Below, piece by piece: positions 15,033 through 23,551 of a stretch of DNA of 33,828 nucleotides. Origin of the DNA: CANLBN01 sp050298695 (GTDB taxonomy: Bacteria > Pseudomonadota > Gammaproteobacteria > Pseudomonadales > Cellvibrionaceae); assembly GCA_050298695.1 (NCBI GenBank), contig JBNKUQ010000031.1:1-33828 (forward strand), written 5' to 3'. How positions within the stretch are numbered: position 1 is the stretch's first letter; every line of letters begins with the position of its first letter. Below the pieces are notes generated by a model. The model was not told the origin of the DNA, did not search any database, and saw only the letters and a program-made list of their open reading frames with translations. The translations under genes and the position numbers were made by a program.

Positions 15033-16565
15033 ATGCGCATAGGCGTACCTAAAGAACGCTTCCCTGGCGAATGCCGGGTAGCCACCACTCCCGAAGCCTC
15101 CGAGCAACTACAGAAATTGGGCTACCAGGTCACCATAGAAAGTGGGGCGGGAGAAGCTGCCAAGTTACGAGACAAGGATTATGAAGCTGTCGGAGTCGAG
15201 GTTGTTTCATCACCTGAAGCACTGTGGGCAAATGCCGATATTATACTCAAGGTAAGAGCTCCTGATGAGTCGGAACTTTCGTACCTAAAACCCGGACAAA
15301 CGTTAATCTCCTTTCTTGCTCCCGCTCAAAATCCCGAATTACTTCAAACACTAGCCGATAAAAAAGTCACTGCATTAGCAATGGAAACCATCCCGCGACT
15401 TTCACGCTCACAAAAAATGGATGCTCTCAGCTCCATGGCAAACATTGGAGGTTATCGCGCAATCATCGAAGCAGCACAACATTTTGGTCGTTTTTTTACA
15501 GGTCAAATCACGGCCGCAGGTAAAGTTCCGCCCGCTAAAGTGTTAATCATCGGCGCTGGTGTCGCTGGGCTTGCAGCCATCGGAACCGCCAAAAGTATGG
15601 GCGCTATTGTGCGTGCCTTCGATACTCGTATAGAAGCCAAAGAGCAAGTAGAAAGCATGGATGCTGAGTTTTTAGTGCTCGATTTTGAAGAGGATGGTAG
15701 AGGTGAAGGCGGTTATGCGAAGACAATGAGCAAAGAGTTTATCGATGCAGAAATGGCGCTCTTTGCTGAACAAGCAAAAGACGTTGATATTATTGTGACT
15801 ACCGCCCTTATTCCTGGAAAACCTGCGCCAGAACTTATTACTGAAGACATGGTTAAATCCATGCGAGAAGGTAGCGTGATTGTGGATTTGGCAGCAGCCA
15901 TGGGTGGCAACTGTAAATTATCGGAACCCGATAAAGTCGTCACCAAGCATGGGGTTAATATTATTGGGTATACTGATCTTCCTAGTCGTCTACCCACGCA
16001 AGCGAGCCAACTTTATTCGACTAACCTACGTCATTTGCTCAGTGACATGACGCCCAACAAAGATGGGCAATTGACTATCAACTTTGATGATGAAGTGGTT
16101 CGAGGAGCAACCGTAGTTAAAGAAGGAGAAATCACCTTCCCTCCCCCACCTCCTAAATTATCTGCCGCGCCAGCGAAAAAACAGGAGCCAACGCCGCAAG
16201 CTGTGGTTGAAACAACCGCGCCAAATCCGTTAAAAGCATTTATCCCATTTATTATCGGTGGCTTAGCCTTATTTGGTTTAGGCAGTGTCGCACCCGCTTC
16301 GTTCGTGAGTCACTTTACCGTCTTCGTGCTTGCCTGCTTTGTCGGTTATATGGTGATTTGGAATGTCAGCCCTTCGCTACACACACCCTTAATGAGCGTC
16401 ACCAATGCCATTAGTAGCATTATTATTATTGGTGCTTTACTGCAAATTTCTTCACCAGATCCTTGGGTTTTTTGGCTTGCCGGTATTGCCGTTTTTATTA
16501 CCAGTATCAATATTGTCGGTGGCTTTGCTGTGACTCAACGCATGCTTGCTATGTTTAGAAAATGA
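15033..16565 (+). CDS. pntA: NAD(P) transhydrogenase subunit alpha, proton-translocating
   Basis: PntA with PntB couples proton entry across the inner membrane to hydride transfer from NADH to NADP+. At 510 residues it is the same length as E. coli PntA and includes both the soluble NAD-binding domain and the first membrane helices. The N-terminus MRIGVPKERFPGECRVATTP, the nucleotide loop IIGAGVAGLAAIG (about 172-184), the segment PRLSRSQKMDALSSMA and the ending LPSRLPTQASQLYSTNLRHL are all diagnostic. A linker rich in P and A (about 365-400) leads to helices at about 403-505. The ATG follows AGGAGA with a 5-base gap. pntB starts 69 bp downstream on the same strand. Confidence 0.97.
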   Translation: MRIGVPKERFPGECRVATTPEASEQLQKLGYQVTIESGAGEAAKLRDKDYEAVGVEVVSSPEALWANADIILKVRAPDESELSYLKPGQTLISFLAPAQNPELLQTLADKKVTALAMETIPRLSRSQKMDALSSMANIGGYRAIIEAAQHFGRFFTGQITAAGKVPPAKVLIIGAGVAGLAAIGTAKSMGAIVRAFDTRIEAKEQVESMDAEFLVLDFEEDGRGEGGYAKTMSKEFIDAEMALFAEQAKDVDIIVTTALIPGKPAPELITEDMVKSMREGSVIVDLAAAMGGNCKLSEPDKVVTKHGVNIIGYTDLPSRLPTQASQLYSTNLRHLLSDMTPNKDGQLTINFDDEVVRGATVVKEGEITFPPPPPKLSAAPAKKQEPTPQAVVETTAPNPLKAFIPFIIGGLALFGLGSVAPASFVSHFTVFVLACFVGYMVIWNVSPSLHTPLMSVTNAISSIIIIGALLQISSPDPWVFWLAGIAVFITSINIVGGFAVTQRMLAMFRK

Positions 16566-16634
16566 CAATAGACAATAGCAGAAATAATAAAACAAATTTA
16601 ATTTGTCAGAAAAAAAAATGAAAGGCAGATAAAA

Positions 16635-18032
16635 ATGACTCAAGGTTTAATTAACGTGGCCTATATTGGCGCAAGTATATTATTTATTTTGGCACTGGGC
16701 GGTTTAAGCAAACAAGAAACGGCAAGGCGCGGCAACCTCTTCGGTATTATTGGTATGGGCATTGCGCTCATTGTTACTGTTATTGGTATGGTTACCGCTA
16801 ATTATGCATTGCTCATTTTAGCATTGTTAGCGGGCGCCAGTATTGGGCTTTTATTGGCTAAAAAAGTCGAAATGACACAGATGCCAGAGCTCGTTGCCAT
16901 TCTACATAGTTTGGTTGGTCTAGCAGCTGTACTGGTGGGCTATGCTAATTTTCTTAGTCATACTCAAAACTTCAGCGGAGTTGAGAAAACGATTCATGAT
17001 ATCGAAACTTATATCGGCATTTTAATTGGCGCTCTCACCTTTTCAGGCTCTGTAGTGGCTTACTTAAAGCTGAGTAGTAAATGGGGGGGTAAACCTCTGT
17101 TACTCCCCGCCAGACACTGGCTAAATTTAATTTTACTGCTTTTGGCAATTTACTTTGGAATAACTTTTGTCAATGAGGCAGCCAATGGTGGCGGTTTAAT
17201 GCCCCTCGTTGCAATGACGATTATTGCCTTACTATTTGGCATTCATATGGTAGCCGCTATTGGCGGGGCTGATATGCCAGTCGTTGTATCGATGCTTAAT
17301 AGCTACTCTGGTTGGGCTGCGGCTGCTCTTGGTTTTATGCTATCTAATGATTTATTGATTGTTATCGGTGCACTAGTGGGGAGTAGCGGCGCCATTTTAT
17401 CCTACATTATGTGTAGAGCAATGAACCGTCATTTTATTTCAGTTATTGCTGGTGGTTTTGGCTCTGGTAGTCAAAAAACTAATGGAGAATCAGCAGCGAT
17501 AGAAGGTGAAGTTACCCCTATCAATGTTGATGAAGTCGCCGACCTACTCACCAGCGCTAAAGAAGTCATGATTATCCCTGGTTATGGAATGGCGGTTGCG
17601 CAAGCGCAGCATATGGTCAATGACATTACGAAAAATTTACGCAAGCAAGGCGTTAATGTACGCTTTGGCATTCACCCCGTTGCGGGCCGTATGCCAGGAC
17701 ACATGAATGTATTATTGGCAGAAGCGAAGGTCCCCTACGATATTGTTTTTGAAATGGATGAAATCAATGAAGATTTTCCTGATGTCGATGTTTCCATCGT
17801 GATTGGCGCCAATGATATTGTAAATCCTGCAGCCAAGGAAGTACCCGACAGCCCCATCGCTGGTATGCCGGTGCTACAGCCGTGGTTGGGAAAAACAACG
17901 ATCGTATTAAAACGAGGGATGGCAACGGGTTATGCGGGGGTAGAAAACCCTCTATTTTATAAAGAAAACACACGCATGTTATTCGGCGATGCGAAGGAAA
18001 GTTTAGAGCAATTGTTTAAGCTTATTTCTTAG
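16635..18032 (+). CDS. pntB: NAD(P) transhydrogenase subunit beta
   Basis: PntB carries most of the proton channel and the NADP(H)-binding domain. The 465-residue protein has eight or nine membrane helices in the first about 260 residues and then the soluble domain with VMIIPGYGMAVAQAQH, the GRMPGHMNVLLAEAKVPYD segment and the IGANDIVNPAA motif near the C-terminus, all as in E. coli PntB (462 residues). It forms an operon with pntA. Its stop is followed by about 60 bp and then the MITE-like element, whose internal hairpin may act as the transcription end. Confidence 0.97.
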   Translation: MTQGLINVAYIGASILFILALGGLSKQETARRGNLFGIIGMGIALIVTVIGMVTANYALLILALLAGASIGLLLAKKVEMTQMPELVAILHSLVGLAAVLVGYANFLSHTQNFSGVEKTIHDIETYIGILIGALTFSGSVVAYLKLSSKWGGKPLLLPARHWLNLILLLLAIYFGITFVNEAANGGGLMPLVAMTIIALLFGIHMVAAIGGADMPVVVSMLNSYSGWAAAALGFMLSNDLLIVIGALVGSSGAILSYIMCRAMNRHFISVIAGGFGSGSQKTNGESAAIEGEVTPINVDEVADLLTSAKEVMIIPGYGMAVAQAQHMVNDITKNLRKQGVNVRFGIHPVAGRMPGHMNVLLAEAKVPYDIVFEMDEINEDFPDVDVSIVIGANDIVNPAAKEVPDSPIAGMPVLQPWLGKTTIVLKRGMATGYAGVENPLFYKENTRMLFGDAKESLEQLFKLIS

Positions 18033-18193
18033 TAACAAGAGGCTTAAAAAGAGTACATTCAGTTAATATTAATATAATGATTATTTGTAGCGTCATTCCC
18101 GCGAAGGCGGGAATCCAGGCATTAATTAGTCGATCCTGAAAAATGCACAACAGACTGATTTAGAAAATAAAATCGTTGGCTTGACAATATATT

Positions 18194-18233
18194 TCGACCA
18201 GAAACCTGATGCTCAAAGCATTTTTCTGGTCGA
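18194..18233. repeat. Hairpin inside the MITE-like element
   Basis: TCGACCAGAAA (18194-18204) is exactly complementary to TTTCTGGTCGA (18223-18233) with an 18-base loop. It lies at the left edge of the shared module and could fold in RNA transcribed past pntB. Confidence 0.55.
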
Positions 18234-18373
18234 CGTGCCTCACAGGGAAGTGAGGCCATTGGCCGATTAGGCCGATGCGAGAAGCAAAAATACCAGTAAA
18301 TCGACGCATTTGCGCCAGAATTTTTGTTTCGACTCCTGAAAAAAGCCAGGGAAGGCTTTTTTCAGGGTTAACT
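18234..18373 (+). repeat. Dispersed repeat, copy A
   Basis: Shared landmarks with copy B, in order, are a GTCC- or GAGG-containing small hairpin, a GATTAG/AATTAG block, GCGAGAAGCAAAAATACCA, (a)AGTCGAC-type text, TTTGCG-CAG, TTTTTGTTT, CTCCTGAAAAAA, CAGGGAAGGC and finally GGGTTAAC. Copy B carries the same series in the opposite orientation with about a quarter of positions changed. The module sits after pntB here and after nqrM in copy B. Confidence 0.65.
18335..18366. terminator. Terminator-like hairpin in repeat copy A, downstream of pntB
   Basis: CCTGAAAAAAGCC pairs perfectly with GGCTTTTTTCAGG around an AGGGAA loop. The 13-bp stem contains A and T runs, so it resembles a bidirectional terminator, about 300 bp after pntB and 130 bp after the fimL stop on the other strand. 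Confidence 0.45.
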
Positions 18374-18495
18374 AATTAATACATTTAAATCTGGATCCCC
18401 GCCTTCGCGGGGATGACGATGTATTCTTTTTACTAAACCGCTTGTAAGTATTCATAAAAATTGTTCATACCGATTTTTATCAGCACGAATAATTT

Positions 18496-20271
18496 TTAAA
18501 TTTTATTTTTAGAATAGCTAACGCCATAACCAAGAGCAGCCAAGCTTTCTTCAGCGATAATCAGAGTATCATCACTGATATTTTTATCAATTTTTAAACA
18601 ATCTAAATAATATTCTAAACAAATAATGGCATCAGCAAAGGTTTCCAACATATGCTCTAGAGCCGCTGGCTGGTTATTGGATAGGAGTGAACCATCGATA
18701 AACTGTACACAACTCGCCACCACTTCTGCCGCACGAGGCAACTCTAAAACCGCCATACCGCCACGAACACTATTCATTGTTTTATTGACGTTTTTAATAT
18801 GGACGCGATCATAAGAGGATTCAGAAAAGGCACTAAGCGCACGCTTTACCATCGTCAAACCAGCTTCAGCTTCTTCTAATACGACTAGTTGAGCGTCTGC
18901 TAAGTGGCTACTTATGATCATTTGGTTACGAGAAAGTTGATTCACTTCTGCCAGTTTTTCATCAGAGAAGTTACGTTTTTCAATGCTATCTAAAACGCTT
19001 TCAACATAAAGGAAGGCATCGGCTATATCCATCATATCCGCAGCATCTGCTTTCTCGCCACTTTCCTGCCATGTCTTCACTTTTTCCAATTGCTGCTTCA
19101 TGGATTGTGCGGCTGACTTTAGACCAACGACATCAAGAATATCTCGAATTTTACTGATACTAATAACAAACTCTTCATAGTTGTCTATAGTTGCATCTTC
19201 ACTTTCAGATGCGAACTCCATCACTTCTTTTGCCGCTCTTAATTCACCCTTCAAGGTTTCTGCAACCGAGCTTACGGTACTGGCACTAGGCCCCGTGAGT
19301 GAATTCATCTCACTAATGCGATTTTTTTCGGTATAACTTAGATTAGAAAGGCCAAATGCCGTTTTAATTTTTGAAAATGGCTCCTCATTTAAGCCAGATA
19401 ACGCAATATAGTACGCCATTTCTTTTAAGCATTCGGATTCAACTTGGTGTTTAAACGCTTCCTTTTCTTCTTTTTCTACGCGCTTAAATTCTTTATCAAT
19501 AAGTCCAAATAAGCGTTTTCGCTCTAGGGTGGTCGCCATCTCAGCGCTAGAAAAAGCAATCAAGGTATTATTTAGTAGCCACCAAAAGGTTTCACTTGGA
19601 CTACCTTTCGCATACTTTGATATTTTATCCGTTGCCCTCTGCATAAGTTGCAAAGACGCTTCTATTCTCACTTCCTTAATAAAACCAAGCAAACCAACTT
19701 GATACATATGCCGAAAACGACGCGCCATTGCCGATAAACTATCCCCTTTAGGGATGGCTTCTGGTTTTTCACCAGAAGCCAGTTGATAAGATGTGATCGC
19801 ATCAGCGAAGTAACTTTCCCTAATAATAGGCTCACGATTAGCCGTGCGAATATCATTAATGTAGGGAACCATTAACGCAGGTAAGCCGCACTCTTTCTGT
19901 AAGGCATATTCAAAATAGCACGACAGCACAAAAAAGCCTTTAGTGAGAGCAGATAGTTTCTCATCCTCCAAAGGTACCGTTGATGCCTTTAACTTTTCTG
20001 CGCTTTGTAGCAACTCACTCGCTAGCTCATGGGCACCATGTAGTTCGATGAGGGCTAAGCTACCTCGGATTTGTTTCAACGAGTCGATACAAGATTCAAG
20101 CAACTTATCATTTTCACGATCACTGACAAAGCCTTCCAACTGTGTCGCCGCTTGTTCAATGGTAATAACCAACTCTTCTTTTACCAAGTTCAATGACGTT
20201 AAATTGATTTTATACTTGTTAAAGTGACTATTATCGGCGTTAGCGGATGCTGTTTGCATAGAGGAAACCAT
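18496..20271 (-). CDS. fimL: FimL-like scaffold protein (ChpA N-terminal homologue)
   Basis: The 591-residue soluble helical protein starts its conserved part at LNLVKEELVITIEQAATQLE and continues with an Hpt-like repeat, QIRGSLALIELHGAHELASELL, which matches the first domain of ChpA and the stand-alone FimL protein of Pseudomonas. FimL acts in twitching motility and cyclic AMP control by linking the Chp chemosensory system to type IV pili, and lacks the kinase and phospho-histidine domains. No kinase, CheW or receiver domain is seen. A second Hpt-like repeat is near residue 450-555 (SVRGGMAVLELPRAAEVVASC). The gene follows sthA on the same strand after a terminator, so it probably has its own promoter in 20272-20490. 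Confidence 0.82.
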   Translation of the reverse strand: MVSSMQTASANADNSHFNKYKINLTSLNLVKEELVITIEQAATQLEGFVSDRENDKLLESCIDSLKQIRGSLALIELHGAHELASELLQSAEKLKASTVPLEDEKLSALTKGFFVLSCYFEYALQKECGLPALMVPYINDIRTANREPIIRESYFADAITSYQLASGEKPEAIPKGDSLSAMARRFRHMYQVGLLGFIKEVRIEASLQLMQRATDKISKYAKGSPSETFWWLLNNTLIAFSSAEMATTLERKRLFGLIDKEFKRVEKEEKEAFKHQVESECLKEMAYYIALSGLNEEPFSKIKTAFGLSNLSYTEKNRISEMNSLTGPSASTVSSVAETLKGELRAAKEVMEFASESEDATIDNYEEFVISISKIRDILDVVGLKSAAQSMKQQLEKVKTWQESGEKADAADMMDIADAFLYVESVLDSIEKRNFSDEKLAEVNQLSRNQMIISSHLADAQLVVLEEAEAGLTMVKRALSAFSESSYDRVHIKNVNKTMNSVRGGMAVLELPRAAEVVASCVQFIDGSLLSNNQPAALEHMLETFADAIICLEYYLDCLKIDKNISDDTLIIAEESLAALGYGVSYSKNKI

Positions 20272-20490
20272 ATAATCATTCGTTATCAGTTAAGGCGTTA
20301 CATTACTAAGTAGCGCTATTTTTGTCTACGTTTCTATACCACAAAGCGTATTTGATAATCTCCAGAGATGCCCTAAGGCTATATGAAAGGCTAAATCTCC
20401 AATTCATTCACTAAATTTAGCACATTCACCCTAAAAACGCCCTATTCAGCTAAACTTTGATCGATAAACAAGCAATTAAAGTGAAACAAT

Positions 20491-20518
20491 AAAAAAGAGC
20501 GGTATTAAAACCGCCCTT
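20491..20518 (-). terminator. Intrinsic terminator downstream of sthA
   Basis: On the minus strand GGGCGGT-TTTAAT-ACCGCTC is followed by six T residues. It lies about 42 bp past the sthA stop and separates sthA from fimL. Confidence 0.8.
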
Positions 20519-20559
20519 CATAGAACAATAAAATTGTTGCCTAAATAAATTTGTAGCAA

Positions 20560-21966
20560 TTAATGACGATTAAAACGCTTCACTCGATTCAGGCCAGCTA
20601 AAGCCGCAATGCGATATGCCTCGGCCATCGTAGGATAATTAAAGGTGGTATTAACAAAATAATGGATATTATTTGCCTCTCCTGGTTGTTTCATAATGGC
20701 TTGGCCAATATGAATAATTTCTGATGCCTCGGCGCCAAAGCAATGAATACCTAAAATTTCAAAGGTATCTAAATGAAAAAGGATTTTTAACATACCCACT
20801 TCTTCGCCACTGATTTGCGCTCGTGCAATACTTTTGAAGAAGGCGCGTCCCACTTCGTAGGGAATTTTTTCGTCTGTGAGCTCGCGTTCGGTTTTACCCA
20901 GGGAGCTAATTTCAGGAAGGGTATAAATACCAGTAGGCATATCATCAATAAAATCAACTTGAGCACCAACAATACTATCAGCAACAGCACGGCCCTGATC
21001 GTAAGATGCACTTGCTAAACTTGGCCAACCAATCACATCCCCGGCAGCAAAAATATTTTCTACATTAGTTTGATAACGTTTATTAACTTTTAATTGCCCT
21101 CTGCCATCTGCTTCAAGTCCCGCCTTTTCTAGTGCTAACTGATCGGTATTACCAGTACGACCGTTTGACCACAGTAAAGCATCGGCGTGAATGCGTTTAC
21201 CTGATTTGAGATAAAGCGTTACCGATTTATCATCAGTTTCTAACCGATCAATTTCTTCTTGGTGGCGCACCATGACACCTTCTTCACGCAGATGATAGCT
21301 CAATGCATCTGAAATTTCGTGATCAAGAAATGATAATAAATGCTCACGGGTATTAATTAGATCAACCTTTACATCCATCCCTGCAAAAATAGAAGCATAC
21401 TCACAACCAATCACACCTGCACCATAAACAATTAAACTACGCGGAGTGTGATCCATCTCGAGAATAGTATCGCTGTCGTATACTCTAGGGTGATTAAAAT
21501 CAATATCAGTTGGGTGATAAGGGCGCGACCCCGTGGCAATAACAATGTTTTTGGCACTAATTTTTTCTGAAACTTTTTTACTAGAAACCACTTCAACAGT
21601 ATTCGCATCAATAAAGTTTGCAACACCCGTGTGCAGTTTGACTCTATTTTTAATATAAAAAGAAGAATGTACGTCAACTTGTCTAGGAATGATTCGCTTT
21701 GCTTCTTTTAAGACTTCTGGAAAAGTGATTGAATGCATATCACCCACTTGATGGAATAAATTACTTTTACGATAAATGATGAGTTCTTTTACAACATGAC
21801 GCAATGCCTTCGAAGGAATCGTTCCCTTGTGAATACAATTGCCACCAATCCATTGACAGCTTTCTACCATACCAACTTTCAAACCGTTTTTTGCAGCACT
21901 CATTGCCGCGCCTTCACCAGATGGACCTGAACCAATAACTAACACGTCGTAAAAGAAATCTGCCAT
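20560..21966 (-). CDS. sthA: Soluble pyridine nucleotide transhydrogenase (Si-specific)
   Basis: This cytosolic flavoprotein moves reducing equivalents from NADPH to NAD+, the reverse preference of PntAB. At 468 residues it has the family length. The FAD loop is GSGPSGEGAAMSAAK (12-26). The sequence GGNCIHKGTIPSKALRH (Cys44, Thr49) shows one cysteine where disulfide reductases have two, as expected for SthA. The second nucleotide loop is YGAGVIGCEYASIFAGM, and the C-terminal dimerisation segment includes FNYPTMAEAYRIAALAGLNR. It lies 198 bp downstream of nqrM with repeat copy B between them. The same neighbourhood (sth, apbE, nqr genes) is what I recall in Pseudomonas. Confidence 0.96.
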   Translation of the reverse strand: MADFFYDVLVIGSGPSGEGAAMSAAKNGLKVGMVESCQWIGGNCIHKGTIPSKALRHVVKELIIYRKSNLFHQVGDMHSITFPEVLKEAKRIIPRQVDVHSSFYIKNRVKLHTGVANFIDANTVEVVSSKKVSEKISAKNIVIATGSRPYHPTDIDFNHPRVYDSDTILEMDHTPRSLIVYGAGVIGCEYASIFAGMDVKVDLINTREHLLSFLDHEISDALSYHLREEGVMVRHQEEIDRLETDDKSVTLYLKSGKRIHADALLWSNGRTGNTDQLALEKAGLEADGRGQLKVNKRYQTNVENIFAAGDVIGWPSLASASYDQGRAVADSIVGAQVDFIDDMPTGIYTLPEISSLGKTERELTDEKIPYEVGRAFFKSIARAQISGEEVGMLKILFHLDTFEILGIHCFGAEASEIIHIGQAIMKQPGEANNIHYFVNTTFNYPTMAEAYRIAALAGLNRVKRFNRH

Positions 21967-22021
21967 AAAATCTTACCTTACTATCACTTAACTCTCATTT
22001 TTACATTACTACTTTTGCTTA

Positions 22022-22152
22022 GTTAACCCTAAAAAGCCTTCCCTGATTTTTTCAGGAATCCAAGCAAAAACCCTGTCGCAAATAAGTCGACTTGTTGGTA
22101 TTTTTACTTCTCGCCGCAGCTAATTGCCGCTGGACAGACCATCCATGTCCGA
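22022..22152 (-). repeat. Dispersed repeat, copy B (inverted relative to copy A)
   Basis: Read on the minus strand the order is GTCGGACATGG, TGTCC, AATTAG, GCGAGAAGTAAAAATACCAA, AGTCGACTTATTTGCG, CAGGGTTTTTGCTTG, TTCCTGAAAAAATCAGGGAA, GGCTTTTTAGGGTTAAC. This follows copy A at 18234-18373 throughout. The hairpin that is perfect in copy A is decayed here. It fills the gap between nqrM and sthA. Confidence 0.65.
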
Positions 22153-22164
22153 CTAATTAGAAAG

Positions 22165-22416
22165 TCATTCAGAGCTTTTATTTTTGCTTACATCAACACC
22201 TAAATCAGCATATTTATCCACGTCGACATTCGCTTGCTGCTCATCGCACTTATTGGGATCACCACCACAGATATCACAAGTGTAATCTTTTTCACCTAAT
22301 GCAGCGCCAACACCACCACAAGAACCACTTATCGGTTTTCTTCCCAGTAAAACACCAATGGACATTGCCATTATCACAAAACCAAGAAGAAGAAATGCTA
22401 GTAATACAGTTGCCAT
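22165..22416 (-). CDS. nqrM: Na+-NQR maturation factor NqrM
   Basis: NqrM is required to insert the iron-sulfur centre during Na+-NQR assembly. The 83-residue protein has one N-terminal membrane helix (about residues 2-25) and a cysteine-rich tail, SGSCGGVGAALGEKDYTCDI then CGGDPNKCDE. I chose the ATG at 22416 because it follows AGGTGA by 5 bases; a GTG three codons earlier overlaps that ribosome site. It begins 9 bp after the apbE stop, as the last gene of the nqr operon. Confidence 0.93.
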   Translation of the reverse strand: MATVLLAFLLLGFVIMAMSIGVLLGRKPISGSCGGVGAALGEKDYTCDICGGDPNKCDEQQANVDVDKYADLGVDVSKNKSSE

Positions 22417-22425
22417 TAAAATCAC

Positions 22426-23544
22426 CTATTGAATGTATTGCTTAAACGCATCGGTATAAAAAGTGCGATAGCTTGCTTTCTCGTTATTTTCTACCTGGCT
22501 ACGGCCTTCTGCCTCATTACGACCATCTGCATTTTCATAGAAAATAAAATAAACGGCTAACTGCAATTCTGAAGACAATGCTAAAGCAGCTTTTTCACCT
22601 AACACATTTAAAGCGGTTGCCAGTGCATCGGCTTCGGCAGCGGTATCCGCGATCACACTCACCGATGCTATGTTATGTTTGACAGGTCTACCTGTTTCTG
22701 GATTGATGGTGTGAGAAAAACGCTGACCATTTTCTTCAAAAAAATTACGATAATCTCCGGACGTCGCTATTGCTTTATTGGTTAAAGTCACCAATTGTTT
22801 GGCCTGTTTATTTAACAACGAGGGGGTTTCAATACCAATACGCCATAGATCTTGTTGGCGATTGCGACCCTTAACACGCATCTCTCCACCGATTTCCACA
22901 AGATAATGTGATATGCCTTTATCATCCAGCAATTCAGACAATTTATCAACCGCAAAGCCTTTAGCTACCGCCGAAACATCTAACCACAACGGGCGCTGCT
23001 TTTCGATAGTTTGCCGTTCTTCATTGAGTATTAAATACTGCCAGCCTACCCTCGTCTTTGCTTCGGCAATAGCTTCAGCACTTGGCACTTGCTGTTTTGG
23101 ATTTTTACCAAACCCCCATAACTCGACTAAAGGTCCAATAGTAATATCAAAATAGCCATCTGTTTTTTGTGCTACTTCTTGGCTCAAACGCAGAACGTCA
23201 AAAAACTCAGGTGAAATTTTTTGAGTTTGGTTGATAGAACTTTGATTAAAACGCATGATATCTGAATCAGCAATATAGGTAGACATTTGCTGATTGATAC
23301 TTTTTAAACTCTGATCAATACTTTGTTGCAGTTGAGACTGCGCCACTCCAGGAGGAGGTGCTATGACTGTAACATTGTAAGTCGTCCCCATTGTTGAGCC
23401 ATGTAGATACATAGCATCTTGAGAACTATTGTTATCACAAGCAAATAATAAGACAACCAAAAACAAAAACGAGGCTTTAGGTGTTAACCCTAGCCCCGTT
23501 CTTGTTTTTGATTTTTTTAAGTTAATTTCAAAAAAATACCGCAT
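22426..23544 (-). CDS. apbE: FAD:protein FMN transferase, lipoprotein
   Basis: ApbE covalently attaches FMN, from FAD, to threonine in the NqrB and NqrC subunits. The 372-residue protein has a lipoprotein signal ending LFLVVLLFAC (lipid Cys about 36), then the family blocks GSTMGTTYNVTV, DSDIMRFN, FDITIGPLVELWGFG, DVSAVAKGFAVDKL and the magnesium-site region ATSGDYRNFF plus SHTINPETGRPV. The ATG at 23544 has AAGGA 6 bases upstream and follows the nqrF stop by 7 bp. An earlier in-frame ATG overlapping nqrF is less likely. The location between nqrF and nqrM matches its job in maturing this complex. Confidence 0.95.
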   Translation of the reverse strand: MRYFFEINLKKSKTRTGLGLTPKASFLFLVVLLFACDNNSSQDAMYLHGSTMGTTYNVTVIAPPPGVAQSQLQQSIDQSLKSINQQMSTYIADSDIMRFNQSSINQTQKISPEFFDVLRLSQEVAQKTDGYFDITIGPLVELWGFGKNPKQQVPSAEAIAEAKTRVGWQYLILNEERQTIEKQRPLWLDVSAVAKGFAVDKLSELLDDKGISHYLVEIGGEMRVKGRNRQQDLWRIGIETPSLLNKQAKQLVTLTNKAIATSGDYRNFFEENGQRFSHTINPETGRPVKHNIASVSVIADTAAEADALATALNVLGEKAALALSSELQLAVYFIFYENADGRNEAEGRSQVENNEKASYRTFYTDAFKQYIQ

Positions 23545-23551
23545 TAATTCC

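Larger units (their letters stand above)
18091..18418. mobile_element. MITE-like element bounded by inverted GC-rich palindromes
   Basis: The left end reads CGTCATTCCCGCGAAGGCGG and continues GAATCCAGG, then CATTAATTAG. The right end, reverse-complemented, reads CGTCATCCCCGCGAAGGCGG, GATCCAG and then ATTAATTAG. So two imperfect terminal repeats of about 35-40 bp face each other, about 330 bp apart outer edge to outer edge. The end palindrome (TCCCGCGAAGGCGGGA) is a common proteobacterial repeat of the REP/MITE kind. Inside are two hairpins (18194-18233 and 18335-18366) and a module that recurs inverted at 22022-22152. There is no transposase frame. A target-site duplication is not clear. Confidence 0.6.
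18033..18495. other. Non-coding region between pntB and fimL, mostly repeat element
   Basis: This 463-bp stretch separates two convergent genes. It has no gene. Most of it (18091-18418) is bounded by inverted copies of a GC-rich palindrome and is described as a MITE-like element; the rest is plain AT-rich spacer. Confidence 0.75.
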
